A DNA stretch of 64,000 nt from Spirosoma spitsbergense DSM 19989 (GCF_000374085.1 NZ_KB893400.1:46754-110753); one strand, 5' to 3'; positions 46,837 through 55,165 are shown, counted from the first letter of the stretch. Made by a program: numbers and translations. Notes: generated from the sequence alone by a model not told the origin.

Positions 46837-46896
46837 GCCGTTTCTTTTCCAACCATGACCCCAATCAGGGCGTGATGGTTGGAAAAGAAACGGCAT
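46835..46896. repeat. Perfect 22-bp inverted repeat over a start codon
   Basis: Arms 46835-46856 and 46875-46896 are exact reverse complements with an 18-base spacer that itself holds CCC and GGG. The element fills the space between the cytochrome c stop (46900) and the Kazal lipoprotein start (ATG 46834-46836), so in RNA the start codon would be inside the stem. There is no T-run, so it is not a standard terminator. Confidence 0.85.
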
Positions 46897-46899
46897 TGC

Positions 46900-47316
46900 C
46901 TACTTTTCCCGAAGGGCTTTTACTTCCTCCGCTGTAATCGCATCGGCTTTATTACCAAAATTGCTTCGGATATAGGTCAGTACATCGGCAATCTGGGTGT
47001 CATTCAGGAAGGCGTGGGCGGGCATGGCATTGTCGTACATGTCGCCTTCAATTTCCTGTCCCTGCAATCCCTTCAATACCACATTAATGAGCCGACTTTT
47101 ATCACCTAAAACCCAGTCGGTACCGCGCAAAGGCGGGTTTAGGTTGGGAACGCCCGAACCGCTCGCCTGGTGACAGGTAAGGCAGTTTTGTTCATACACG
47201 AGTTGGCCAGGCGACTTGGTTACGGCTGGTTTGTCGGTTTTAGCCGCCGGTTTTTTGGTTTGGGCCACTCCGACGGACAACGACAGGCAGGCAAAAAGGG
47301 TAAGTATCGCTTTCAT
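46900..47316 (-). CDS. Exported mono-haem cytochrome c
   Basis: Periplasmic class I cytochrome c of 138 aa. A signal peptide (AILTLFACLSLSVGVAQ) is followed by a short Lys/Ala-rich linker and the haem motif NCLTCHQASGSGVPNLNPPL (Cys45, Cys48, His49); the axial methionine is probably in DNAMPAHAFL near residue 98. DTQIADVLTYIRSNFGN is the usual last helix. It probably carries electrons to a terminal oxidase or an envelope dehydrogenase. It lies 10 bases from gldD, on the same strand, and the two seem co-transcribed. Confidence 0.92.
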   Translation of the reverse strand: MKAILTLFACLSLSVGVAQTKKPAAKTDKPAVTKSPGQLVYEQNCLTCHQASGSGVPNLNPPLRGTDWVLGDKSRLINVVLKGLQGQEIEGDMYDNAMPAHAFLNDTQIADVLTYIRSNFGNKADAITAEEVKALREK

Positions 47317-47326
47317 GAATTCAGGG

Positions 47327-47914
47327 TTATTTTCTCCAGGTCAACGTGTTGAGTAAGTGTAGAATGTCTTTGCGAATGTATTGAATAACGGGTTGCAGCG
47401 AATCGTTTTCAGTAGCCGTGTTGAAGTACAGAGCGCCACGCAAAAAGTGCGTTGTCGAGTCCGTCGTGATAAACTGTACCTGGCTCGGTACTTCGCCCGA
47501 TAAATCAATCAAGCTGGCTTCCAGTCCCGATTTTAACCGGATTTTCTTCTCTTCGATGGCGTAGGCTTTGATGTTATGCCGGGCCGCCAGTTTATACGAG
47601 TCCTCCAGCATCGCTCTCAACCGGTTCACGTCGTTCCGAACGGGCTTGTAGGTCAACTGTACGCTGGCGTGAAAGGTTGGATAGTTAATGAAAATCCAGT
47701 CGGGTTCCGACCGGGCGAAGGTATCCGGTAAAATTCGGGCAACTTTATTATACTCAAACTGATAAGGATGCGTAGGTTCGAGTAGGGTATAATCGGCCAC
47801 CGGTAAATCGATTCGGGGAAAACCTTTCGGTTTGGGTATGTAATTCTCCGACGGGCTACTGCCACAGGCACTAAGCACAAGACCAGTAAGAAGTACAAGA
47901 AAAAGCCTGATCAC
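47327..47914 (-). CDS. gldD: Gliding-motility lipoprotein GldD
   Basis: GldD is a lipoprotein required for gliding and type IX secretion in Flavobacterium. This 195-residue protein has a lipoprotein signal (FLVLLTGLVLSAC, Cys17), then YIPKPKGFPRIDLP, a diagnostic opening, PYQFEYNKVARI, DWIFINYPTFHASVQLTYK and a final FLRGALYFNTATENDSLQPV. Length is normal. gldG in this window is 9 kb away, so the gld genes are dispersed. The gene sits upstream of a cytochrome c gene with 10 bases between. Confidence 0.92.
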   Translation of the reverse strand: MIRLFLVLLTGLVLSACGSSPSENYIPKPKGFPRIDLPVADYTLLEPTHPYQFEYNKVARILPDTFARSEPDWIFINYPTFHASVQLTYKPVRNDVNRLRAMLEDSYKLAARHNIKAYAIEEKKIRLKSGLEASLIDLSGEVPSQVQFITTDSTTHFLRGALYFNTATENDSLQPVIQYIRKDILHLLNTLTWRK

Positions 47915-48050
47915 GGGTGCAGGGTAGGATGGACGGCCACGTCCGGTTTAGATTAGTTGATGGTTGCTGGATGCGGCCCTCCTGGCTATGTAAGAACGTA
48001 AACGTCTGGCTGTTTGGTACCAGGCTATTGCGTTCTGTAATCGAGGCCAC

Positions 48051-48341
48051 TTACGCATTTACGTCTTCCATTTCTTCCTGCCGCACGGGTTGTCCCATCA
48101 GGGTAGCAAAGCGGTTGACGTTGAAGGTTGGTTCAAACCAGACTTCGCCCATTACCGGATGCTTTACTGGCACATCCGGGTTCTTTATTTCGTTCAGTAA
48201 GATTCCGGTTTCGCCGGTTGTGTGGCGCTTTACCTGTCGTACGGTGTACATCTTATCCCGTTTGGGCGTCTGTATGCCAAACTCCGCATAAAAGGCCAGT
48301 ACGGGAGCCGGGAAATTGTCGTTGGTGCAAATAACTTCCAT
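48051..48341 (-). CDS. Small conserved protein of unknown function
   Basis: With ATG 48341 the product is 96 aa, starting MEVICTNDNFPAPVLAFYAE, and it is soluble, without signal or membrane segments. KMYTVRQVKRHTTGETGILL and VMGEVWFEPTFNVNRFATLM suggest a small beta barrel (SH3-like) domain. The frame extends back to 48440, but the added 33 residues look non-coding. I do not recognise the family. It is divergent from the monooxygenase operon. Confidence 0.6.
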   Translation of the reverse strand: MEVICTNDNFPAPVLAFYAEFGIQTPKRDKMYTVRQVKRHTTGETGILLNEIKNPDVPVKHPVMGEVWFEPTFNVNRFATLMGQPVRQEEMEDVNA

Positions 48342-48667
48342 TCGTTTATCGTGTGTTAAGCGTTGCCGGGTTGTCGCGGTGTTTTGTTTCCCATCATGAT
48401 TCAACAAAGATAAGCTGATAGAAATTTCTTCAATTGCCAAATTTTCTTGATGGTCTTCTTCCTATACTGTTATTTCTTCCCTAACGGTATGTTTATTAAG
48501 CTACCGGAATCAGTAATCACCACCATTTCACATGCTTCTCCTTTTCCTGGAAGGTATAGCTAAATTTTTTACAATTCACCGTGTCAAATCAAATTGGATA
48601 GGGTAAATTGTCAAACTAATGTTGACCAGATTTCTGATCACCTGTTTGTTCTGATGTTCGCTCTTTT
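48342..48667. other. Divergent control region before the monooxygenase operon
   Basis: About 326 bases between a small minus-strand gene and the monooxygenase gene. It is more AT-rich than its flanks. Besides the palindrome at 48623-48640, listed separately, I found no convincing TAnnTTTG box on either strand. Confidence 0.4.
48623..48640. promoter_or_regulatory. 18-bp palindrome, possible operator
   Basis: TGACCAGA-TT-TCTGATCA: two 8-base arms with one mismatch about a 2-base centre, 27 bases before the ATG of the monooxygenase gene. Size and place fit a dimeric repressor site (TetR or similar), but no regulator gene adjoins. Confidence 0.4.
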
Positions 48668-50155
48668 ATGGCTACTGCCCAATTCCCGCAGCCGGAAAAC
48701 CCACTCGATGTACTGATTGTAGGTGCTGGCCTGTCCGGGATAGGCACCGCCCACTGGCTACAGGAACAGTGCCCAAACAAGCGATACGCTATCCTGGAAG
48801 CCCGGGAAGCCATTGGCGGCACCTGGGACCTTTTCCGCTATCCGGGTGTTCGCTCCGATTCGGATATGCATACACTAGGGTACGGATTCAAACCCTGGCG
48901 AAACCCCAAAGCCATTGCCGATGGTTCATCTATCCGGCAGTACATCGAGGAAACCGCCCGGGAAGGTAGCATCGTTGACCACATTCATTTCGGCTATAAA
49001 GTGATAGGAGCCAGCTGGTCGAGCCAGGAGGCCTGTTGGCGCGTTGAAGCTGTGCATGTGCCAACAGGTGCGCCCCGCATTCTTCGAACCCGGTTTCTGT
49101 ATATGTGCAGTGGCTATTATAGCTATGAGGAAGCCTACCGACCGGAGTTTACCGCTGAAGCCGACTTTCGGGGAACGGTTGTTTTGCCGCAGTTCTGGCC
49201 ACAGGAGTTGAACTACACCGACAAGCGGGTAGTGGTCGTTGGCAGTGGAGCAACGGCTGTGACACTGGTGCCCGCCATGGCGCAGTCGGCAGCGCACGTA
49301 ACCATGTTGCAGCGGTCCCCTACGTATGTGGTTGCCCTGCCCGGTCAGGATGCGATTGCACTCTTTCTTCGGCGTTACCTGCCCGAGCGTTTGGCTTACG
49401 GATTTACCCGTTGGAAAAACCTTCTGCTGGGTATGGCCGCGTACAAGCTTACCCGGCGTTTTCCCCGGCATATGAAACGCCGTTTTGTTAAAATGGCCGC
49501 CCAGCAGCTTGGCCCGGACTATGATGTCAACACGCATTTTAGCCCGCGCTATAATCCTTGGGATCAGCGGCTTTGTGTAGTGCCGGACGGTGATTTGTTC
49601 CAGGCAATTAATCAGGGGCTAGCCTCCGTAGTTACCGATGAAATTGACCGTTTCACTGCCACGGGCCTGCGGCTTAAATCCGGGCAGGAACTTCCGGCCG
49701 ATGTGGTAGTCCTGGCAACTGGACTGAAAGTGAAACTGTTCGGGGGAATGTCGCTAACCGTCGACGGGCAGGTCTACCAACCGAACCAACTAATGGCCTA
49801 TAAGGGAATGATGCTGGGTAACGTGCCGAACTTCGCACTCGCCTTCGGCTATACCAATGCGTCGTGGACGTTGAAAACAGACCTGACGGCGGGCTACGTG
49901 TGTCGGTTGCTCCGCTACATGGACCACCACGGTTACTCAATTGTTGTGCCGCGCCCGCAGGACGATGTGCAGCCCGAACCGCTGCTTAGTTTTTCGTCTG
50001 GCTACGTGCAGCGTGCTCAGAAACTGCTGCCTAAGCAGGGTTCCCGTCGGCCGTGGCGCGTGTTCCAGAATTATCTACAGGACATGCTCACCATCCGCTT
50101 TGGCCGCCTGGCCGATGGCGTCTTACACTTCGGTCCTAAAGGCGCACTCCCATGA
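48668..50155 (+). CDS. Flavin-containing monooxygenase, EthA/MymA-like Baeyer-Villiger type
   Basis: FAD- and NADPH-dependent monooxygenase of 495 aa. The FAD site is VLIVGAGLSGIGTAHWL (15-31) with EAIGGTWDLFRYPGVRSDSD (48-67), and the NADPH site is VVVVGSGATAVTLVP (about 187-201). The family fingerprint F-x-G-x3-H-x3-W-P appears as FRGTVVLPQFWP near 166-177: the histidine is replaced by leucine. That His helps NADPH-linked conformational steps in Baeyer-Villiger enzymes, so activity may be altered. It overlaps the SDR gene by 4 bases (ATGA), so both are made together, and an alpha/beta hydrolase follows: a set able to oxidise, reduce and hydrolyse a ketone or ester substrate. Confidence 0.88.
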   Translation: MATAQFPQPENPLDVLIVGAGLSGIGTAHWLQEQCPNKRYAILEAREAIGGTWDLFRYPGVRSDSDMHTLGYGFKPWRNPKAIADGSSIRQYIEETAREGSIVDHIHFGYKVIGASWSSQEACWRVEAVHVPTGAPRILRTRFLYMCSGYYSYEEAYRPEFTAEADFRGTVVLPQFWPQELNYTDKRVVVVGSGATAVTLVPAMAQSAAHVTMLQRSPTYVVALPGQDAIALFLRRYLPERLAYGFTRWKNLLLGMAAYKLTRRFPRHMKRRFVKMAAQQLGPDYDVNTHFSPRYNPWDQRLCVVPDGDLFQAINQGLASVVTDEIDRFTATGLRLKSGQELPADVVVLATGLKVKLFGGMSLTVDGQVYQPNQLMAYKGMMLGNVPNFALAFGYTNASWTLKTDLTAGYVCRLLRYMDHHGYSIVVPRPQDDVQPEPLLSFSSGYVQRAQKLLPKQGSRRPWRVFQNYLQDMLTIRFGRLADGVLHFGPKGALP

Positions 50156-50958
50156 ATCTGACCAGCAAAGTAGCTCTGATTACCGGGGCGGGTAGCGGCA
50201 TAGGGCAGGCTATTGCCCTGTCTCTGGCCCGGCGCGGCTGCCACCTGGCCCTGGTGGACATCAATCCGCGGACACTGGAGCAAACGCACCAACAGGTCCA
50301 GGCACTGGGCAGGCGGGTCACCAGCTATCCGCTCGATGTGACGAGTCGCGAGGGGGTGAATACGCTGCCGGCTCAGGTTATATCGGACCACGGTTGCCTT
50401 GATTTGTTGGTCAACAACGCTGGGGTAGCCGTTGGGGGTACCTTCGGGCAAGTGAGTGAAGTTGATTTCGATTGGGTCATGGACGTTAATTTTCTGGCGG
50501 TGGTGCGCATGACGCGGGCGTTCCTGCCGTATCTGCACCAGCGCGATGAAGCTCGTCTCGTTTATCTCTCCAGCATATTCGGTATCGTTTCGCCCCCTGA
50601 ACAAAGTGCGTATTCGGCCAGTAAGTTTGCCGTTCGGGGATTTGCCAACGCGCTGCGCCACGAACTGGAAAACACACCCATTGGGGTGACTGTCGTGCAT
50701 CCGGGTGGGGTGGCTACGGCCATTGCCCGGAATGCCCGGGTGCCTTCGGGAACCAGTCTGGAAATAATTCGTCAGAAGCAGGCACTTCAGGAAAAAATGC
50801 TGCGACTGCCGCCAGAACAAGCCGGCGAAATTATCGTAAAAGGTATCGAGCAGGGACGCGCCCGCGTTATGGTAGGCACCGATGCAAGGGCGATTGCGTG
50901 GCTGGAACGGATCATGCCCGTGGGCTACTGGCAGGCGATGAAAAAGTTTTTACGCTGA
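50152..50958 (+). CDS. Short-chain dehydrogenase/reductase
   Basis: Classical SDR of 268 aa using NAD(P)H to oxidise or reduce a hydroxyl/carbonyl group. The cofactor motif is LITGAGSGIGQA (9-20), NNAG is at 88-91, and the catalytic Ser, Tyr and Lys lie in LVYLSSIFGIVSPPEQSAYS and ASK (Ser140/141, Tyr154, Lys158). VDIN after strand two (35-38) suggests NAD(H) rather than NADP(H). Start ATG overlaps the monooxygenase stop by 4 bases. It would interconvert the alcohol and ketone that feed or leave the monooxygenase (inference). Confidence 0.92.
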   Translation: MNLTSKVALITGAGSGIGQAIALSLARRGCHLALVDINPRTLEQTHQQVQALGRRVTSYPLDVTSREGVNTLPAQVISDHGCLDLLVNNAGVAVGGTFGQVSEVDFDWVMDVNFLAVVRMTRAFLPYLHQRDEARLVYLSSIFGIVSPPEQSAYSASKFAVRGFANALRHELENTPIGVTVVHPGGVATAIARNARVPSGTSLEIIRQKQALQEKMLRLPPEQAGEIIVKGIEQGRARVMVGTDARAIAWLERIMPVGYWQAMKKFLR

Positions 50959-50997
50959 CAATACATCTGGTAAGTCTAACGCCTGAAAAAGCCCCCT

Positions 50998-51660
50998 ATG
51001 CGCCTGATTTTTATTCCCGGTTTTGGCGAAACGCAACGTATCTTCAGCCAGATAGCTCCTCAACTACCGGGCGAACACGTGTTTGTTGAGAATTCGGATT
51101 TGTTGGGTAGTCAGCCTATGCCCTCGCTCACCGCCATCGGGTACGCCCGGATGCTGGTCGACAAGCACCACATAACGTCGGCAGACTGGGTGATCGGGCA
51201 TTCTATGGGGGGCTGGATTGCCTACGCCATCAAACACCTGACCGGCTGCTCAATTATACAGATTGCCTCCTGGACCGACCCGGCAAAGGTGGTACTACCA
51301 GTCAAAAATTCAGCGATCATTCATTGGCTGGTTCGGAAGGGCTGGTACTTGAACCAGTTCAATAAACGGCTCTTGCTAGGACTAGTCTACCGAAATAAAC
51401 CCTCCGCCCAAATCTTTGGCGAAGTATTCCAAAACTTAATTGATAGTCCGCCTACCTACGTCATCAATCAATTACGGATTATTCTGAATCCGCTGGGTGA
51501 ACAGATTGACGTTCAGCCTGAGGTGATCATTCACTCAAAGAAAGATACGATTATTCGTTACCCGGACAATCGCGTGAGCACCGTATCAGGTGATCATTTC
51601 AATCTGATTACCCACCCTGATGAAGTCATTACGGCTATTCGGCCTTTCCTGACTCCCTGA
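50998..51660 (+). CDS. Alpha/beta hydrolase
   Basis: Small soluble hydrolase of 220 aa. MRLIFIPGFGETQRIFSQIA starts the fold with the oxyanion region; the nucleophile elbow is VIGHSMGGWIAYA (Ser69 in GHSMG); the acid is probably Asp in IIHSKKDTIIRY and the histidine is in VSGDHFNLITHP. No lid domain insert is obvious. It follows the SDR after 39 bases with no terminator between, and is closed by a strong bidirectional terminator, so the three genes form an operon. Could cleave the ester product of a Baeyer-Villiger reaction. Confidence 0.88.
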   Translation: MRLIFIPGFGETQRIFSQIAPQLPGEHVFVENSDLLGSQPMPSLTAIGYARMLVDKHHITSADWVIGHSMGGWIAYAIKHLTGCSIIQIASWTDPAKVVLPVKNSAIIHWLVRKGWYLNQFNKRLLLGLVYRNKPSAQIFGEVFQNLIDSPPTYVINQLRIILNPLGEQIDVQPEVIIHSKKDTIIRYPDNRVSTVSGDHFNLITHPDEVITAIRPFLTP

Positions 51661-51763
51661 TGATGTCCTGGCAGAACGTTGTCAAATGTCAACGTAGCCT
51701 TCTACAGAATAGGCAGGGGTTTGCGTGGTCGGCAAATGAATCGGAGGGCGGGAATGATAAAAG

Positions 51764-51817
51764 CGAAACCCTGGTCAATTTTTCGTTATGAAGAACAGAA
51801 AATCGACCAGGGTTTCG
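51764..51817. terminator. Bidirectional intrinsic terminator
   Basis: Nineteen-base arms 51764-51782 and 51799-51817, one mismatch, 16-base loop, A/T runs at the stem tip. It lies between the convergent hydrolase and AIM24-like genes. Confidence 0.8.
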
Positions 51818-51860
51818 TCAACAAAGATGGAAAAAATCCGGCTGGTAATCTATGACAGGT

Positions 51861-52640
51861 TTACCCTTCAAACAGGTTACCTAGTTGCCCAAGTACGGAA
51901 CCACCTTCTTTATGGCTCTGGGCACTGTTAGGGGCTAAACGCTGTACCAGTTTTGAAATTGGCATCGACTGAATCCATACTTTGCCGGAACCGCGAAGGG
52001 TAGCCAGGAACAGACCTTCACCCCCGAATACCATGCTGCGCAGGCCACCCGCCCGCTGAATGTCGAAGTTGATGCTGGGCTCAAACCCAACCACACAACC
52101 CGTGTCGACCCGTAGCGTCTCGTTATTTAATGTCCGCTCAATGACTACGCCACCAGAATGAATAAATGCCATACCGTCACCCTGTACTTTCTCCAGAATG
52201 AAGCCTTCTCCGCCAAAAAAACCGGCTCCCAGCCGCTGATTGAACTGAATACTCAGTTTAGTGCCAAGGGCTGCACAAAGGAACGCGTCTTTCTGGACGA
52301 TGAGTGTATTGCCGTAGATATTGGCCAGGTTAACGGGCATAATGGTGCCGGGATACGGAGCTGCGAAAGCCACTTTCCGCTTACCAACGCCCCGGTTGGT
52401 GAAGTGCGTCATAAATAACGATTCGCCCATAACCATCCGTGAACCGGCCTGAAGCAGTTTGCCCAAAAAGCCCTGATCGGGTTGCGAGCCATCACCCATT
52501 TTGGTTTCAAACGTGATGCCATCTTCCATGAACAGCATGGAGCCCGCTTCGGCAATGACGGTTTCGTTGGGGTCCAGTTCGATTTCAACAACCTGGATGT
52601 CTTCGCCAATGATTTTGTAGTCGATTTCGTGTGAGTACAT
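51861..52640 (-). CDS. AIM24 / TIGR00266-family protein
   Basis: Protein of 259 aa with the beta-sandwich fold of the AIM24 family, whose role in bacteria is unsettled. Family marks include [42 protein letters not shown], the repeated [20 protein letters not shown] and [20 protein letters not shown], and the C-terminal [10 protein letters not shown]. There is no signal peptide or clear membrane helix. It is transcribed alone, with a 143-base gap to the next upstream gene. Confidence 0.9.
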   Translation of the reverse strand: MYSHEIDYKIIGEDIQVVEIELDPNETVIAEAGSMLFMEDGITFETKMGDGSQPDQGFLGKLLQAGSRMVMGESLFMTHFTNRGVGKRKVAFAAPYPGTIMPVNLANIYGNTLIVQKDAFLCAALGTKLSIQFNQRLGAGFFGGEGFILEKVQGDGMAFIHSGGVVIERTLNNETLRVDTGCVVGFEPSINFDIQRAGGLRSMVFGGEGLFLATLRGSGKVWIQSMPISKLVQRLAPNSAQSHKEGGSVLGQLGNLFEG

Positions 52641-52783
52641 AGGAGTAGTCGTTAAGCGTTTATCGTCTGTTTTTTTACGAGTGAAAACTACGGAATCGTG
52701 TGCATTTCGTCCAGTAGTTTTCTGACAAACGGTGCGAAAGTTTCCCAGTCGGGCCTTTTTACGGATTAGGATACCACCAAAAC

Positions 52784-53071
52784 CTACTTATCATCATCAT
52801 CCAGCAAATCCTTATCGTCGATGAGGTCATCATCGTCTACTTCGGCTTCCCCGGCCTCGTCCTGAGGCTCCGGGGTGCCTTTCAGATTCAGGTCGGTACG
52901 GTGACGGAGCTTTTTATCATCAACCGTTTTGTTCAGAAACTGATTGATTTTGTCGATGTCGAAACTAGTGGTGATCTCACCGAACGAGTTGATCTGAATA
53001 TCAAACCCTTCCAGTTCTTTGTGAACACGGGGCTTGTCGTTTTCGTCGGGGTTCGCTTTTTTCTTGGCCAT
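52784..53071 (-). CDS. Small acidic protein of unknown function
   Basis: A 95-residue soluble protein. The middle ([20 protein letters not shown], then [18 protein letters not shown]) looks like one small folded unit; the last third is almost wholly Asp/Glu ([20 protein letters not shown]) and should be disordered. Lysines at the N-terminus make the charge distribution strongly polar. It sits downstream of gltX on the same strand, separated by a hairpin. Not recognised beyond resembling small proteins of Cytophagales. Confidence 0.65.
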   Translation of the reverse strand: MAKKKANPDENDKPRVHKELEGFDIQINSFGEITTSFDIDKINQFLNKTVDDKKLRHRTDLNLKGTPEPQDEAGEAEVDDDDLIDDKDLLDDDDK

Positions 53072-53091
53072 TGTATTTTGTGTTTGACGTA

Positions 53092-53126
53092 TAAACCTAA
53101 AAGGTACAAAAGACCTTTTAGGTTTA
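53092..53126 (-). terminator. Likely terminator after gltX
   Basis: Perfect 14-base arms 53092-53105 and 53113-53126 with a 7-base loop, 4 bases past the gltX stop. The T-run after the stem on the minus strand is weak (TTTA). Confidence 0.6.
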
Positions 53127-53130
53127 AAAA

Positions 53131-54672
53131 TTAGCTCTTCAGCACTTTCAGATTATCCAATGCCTTCTCCAGCCGTTTGACCGTTTCGTCCTGACCGATG
53201 ATTTCCATCGTCAGCATCAGGTCGGGGCCAGCACCGGAACCGGTTAAGGCCAGGCGCATGGCCTGCATGATTTTGCCCTGCTTGATACCTGCCTGCGTCA
53301 TGGCATCGGAAAGCGTGTGTTTGATCGTTTCGGCCACAAATTCTCCATCGAACGGAATCAGCGCATCCCGGAAAGCAGTTACGGCTTTCACTGCGTCGTC
53401 ATTCCATTTGGCCGTGGCAATGGCTTCATCATAACTCGTTGGTGCGTTGAAAATGGTATCGGCTTCCGCGAAAATCTCCTGAGCGAAATTGACGCGACCT
53501 TTCAGCAGAGCCGCAATTTTTTCGGCTTTTTCGGGTGAGCAGGAGAAGCCGGCGGCTTCGGCCTGTTGTTGAACAGCAGGCGCCAGGGCGGTATCGGGTT
53601 GCTGACGAATGTACTGATGATTAAACCACTGCGCCTTCTGAATATCGAAACGGGCACCGGCTTTATGTACCTGCGTCAGTTCGAAACTGGCGATTAGTTC
53701 ATCCATCGTAAACAGTTCCTGTTCCGTACCGGGGTTCCAGCCCAGCAACGCCAGAAAATTAATCGTCGCTTCGGGTAGGTAACCATCTTCCCGGAAGCCA
53801 CGGGCTACCTGTCCGGTAACGGGGTCTGTCCATTGCAGGGGGAAAATTGGGAATCCGCCCAGGTCAGCATCACGCTTACTGAGTTTTCCGTTTCCTTCGG
53901 GTTTCAGCAGCAGGGGCAGGTGAGCGAACTGCGGCATGGTAGACTCCCAGCCCAGATACCGATATAACAGCACGTGGAGTGGTGCCGATGGCAGCCATTC
54001 CTCTCCCCGAATAACGTGCGTAATACCCATCAAATGATCGTCTACAATATTGGCCAGATGGTAAGTAGGCAAACCATCGGATTTCAGCAGAACCTTGTCG
54101 TCGATGGCGGAGGAATGGACGTTGACCCAGCCTCGAATCAGGTCGTTCAATCGGACTTCTTCCTTGCGGGGCGTTTTCAGTCGAATTACATAAGGCTCAC
54201 CAGCCTCCATGCGGGCGCGTACATCGTCGGCCTTCATGGTTAGTGAATTTCGCATTTGCATCCGGGTAATGGCATTGTACTGGGCGGCTGGTGCATTGGC
54301 TTCTTCGAGTCGTTTCCGCATGGCATCCAGTTCTTCGGCCGTATCAAACGCGTAGTAGGCCTTGCCTTCATCAACTAGTCGCCGGGCTTCTTTCTGGTAA
54401 ATATCCCGCCGTTCCGACTGCCGGTAGGGAGCGTGGGGGCCCCCTGTTCCCTGGCCTTCGTCAATTTCGATACCTACCCAGCGAAGGGCTTCGAGGATAT
54501 ACTCTTCGGCACCAGGTACAAACCGATTCTGGTCGGTATCCTCAATCCGAAGGAGCATTTGGCCGCCCATTTTTCGGGCAAATAAATAATTATACAGCGC
54601 AGTTCGCACGCCACCAATGTGCAGGGGACCGGTAGGGCTGGGTGCGAAACGAACGCGAACGGGAGTTGACAT
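53131..54672 (-). CDS. gltX: Glutamate--tRNA ligase
   Basis: Class I aminoacyl-tRNA synthetase that charges tRNA-Glu (513 aa). VRVRFAPSPTGPLHIGGVRT carries the HIGH motif as HIGG; LRIEDTDQNRFVPGA and PTYHLANIVDDHLMGITHVI follow, and the KMSKS motif is GKLSKRDAD in the middle. The C-terminal anticodon-binding region is helical and complete. The frame extends upstream to 54750, but that part is only the octamer-repeat hairpin translated; ATG 54672 gives the normal start MSTPVRVRF. It lies downstream of ridA with the hairpin between. Confidence 0.97.
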   Translation of the reverse strand: MSTPVRVRFAPSPTGPLHIGGVRTALYNYLFARKMGGQMLLRIEDTDQNRFVPGAEEYILEALRWVGIEIDEGQGTGGPHAPYRQSERRDIYQKEARRLVDEGKAYYAFDTAEELDAMRKRLEEANAPAAQYNAITRMQMRNSLTMKADDVRARMEAGEPYVIRLKTPRKEEVRLNDLIRGWVNVHSSAIDDKVLLKSDGLPTYHLANIVDDHLMGITHVIRGEEWLPSAPLHVLLYRYLGWESTMPQFAHLPLLLKPEGNGKLSKRDADLGGFPIFPLQWTDPVTGQVARGFREDGYLPEATINFLALLGWNPGTEQELFTMDELIASFELTQVHKAGARFDIQKAQWFNHQYIRQQPDTALAPAVQQQAEAAGFSCSPEKAEKIAALLKGRVNFAQEIFAEADTIFNAPTSYDEAIATAKWNDDAVKAVTAFRDALIPFDGEFVAETIKHTLSDAMTQAGIKQGKIMQAMRLALTGSGAGPDLMLTMEIIGQDETVKRLEKALDNLKVLKS

Positions 54673-54783
54673 GAGAGAGAGTGAAAGAGTGAAAGAGCGA
54701 AAGAACGAAAGAGTGAAAGTTGCTGGCGCGTCCATCGTTTGCGTTAGCAACTTTCGCTCTTTCGCCCTTTCATTCTTTCACTC
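54673..54783. repeat. Imperfect inverted repeat with octamer-repeat arms
   Basis: The left arm is a run of octamers of the form GAAAGRRY ending in AGTTGCT at 54724; the right arm (54746-54783) is the reverse complement, with four such units. Thirty-four bases pair with four mismatches around a 21-base loop. The element fills the whole gap between ridA and gltX, touching the gltX start codon and the ridA stop codon. Confidence 0.85.
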
Positions 54784-55165
54784 ATTGTATAGCTATTACT
54801 GAAATTTCAACATTAACATCTTTGGGAAGGCGGGCTACCTCAACCGTTTCGCGGGCGGGCGGCTGGTTGTCGAAAAACTGTCCGTACACCTCGTTGATAG
54901 CTCCAAAATCAGTCATGTCCTTCACGAAAATGCTGGACTTTACGATGTGGCTGTACTCCATGTCGGCTGCCTTTAGAATGGCGCCGATGTTCTCCATTAC
55001 TTTCAGTGTTTCAGCCTTAATATCACCTTTTGGGGCTAACTCAGCGGCAATCTGCCCGGAAACGAATAACATGCCCGCGGGGGACGCATCAGTAACTTTT
55101 ACGGCCTGACTGTAAGGCCCAATGGGAGCTGGAGCCTGCTCGGTATAAACAATTTGTTTATTCAT
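54782..55165 (-). CDS. ridA: RidA-family enamine/imine deaminase
   Basis: RidA hydrolyses reactive 2-aminoacrylate and related enamines made by PLP enzymes, protecting them. The 127-residue protein has APAPIGPYSQAVKVTDASPA, GMLFVSGQIAAE, and the diagnostic PPARETVEVARLPKDVNVEI containing the catalytic arginine. It is soluble and full length for a trimeric enzyme. The stop codon overlaps the right arm of an inverted repeat. It is divergent from the App1-like gene. Confidence 0.93.
   Translation of the reverse strand: MNKQIVYTEQAPAPIGPYSQAVKVTDASPAGMLFVSGQIAAELAPKGDIKAETLKVMENIGAILKAADMEYSHIVKSSIFVKDMTDFGAINEVYGQFFDNQPPARETVEVARLPKDVNVEISVIAIQ

Noticed and set aside
48926..49537. 203-codon minus-strand open frame inside the monooxygenase gene
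   Set aside because: Shadow of a well-supported flavoprotein gene.
50071..50820. 249-codon minus-strand open frame across the monooxygenase end and the SDR gene
   Set aside because: The SDR reading on the plus strand has every catalytic motif; the antisense product resembles no fold.
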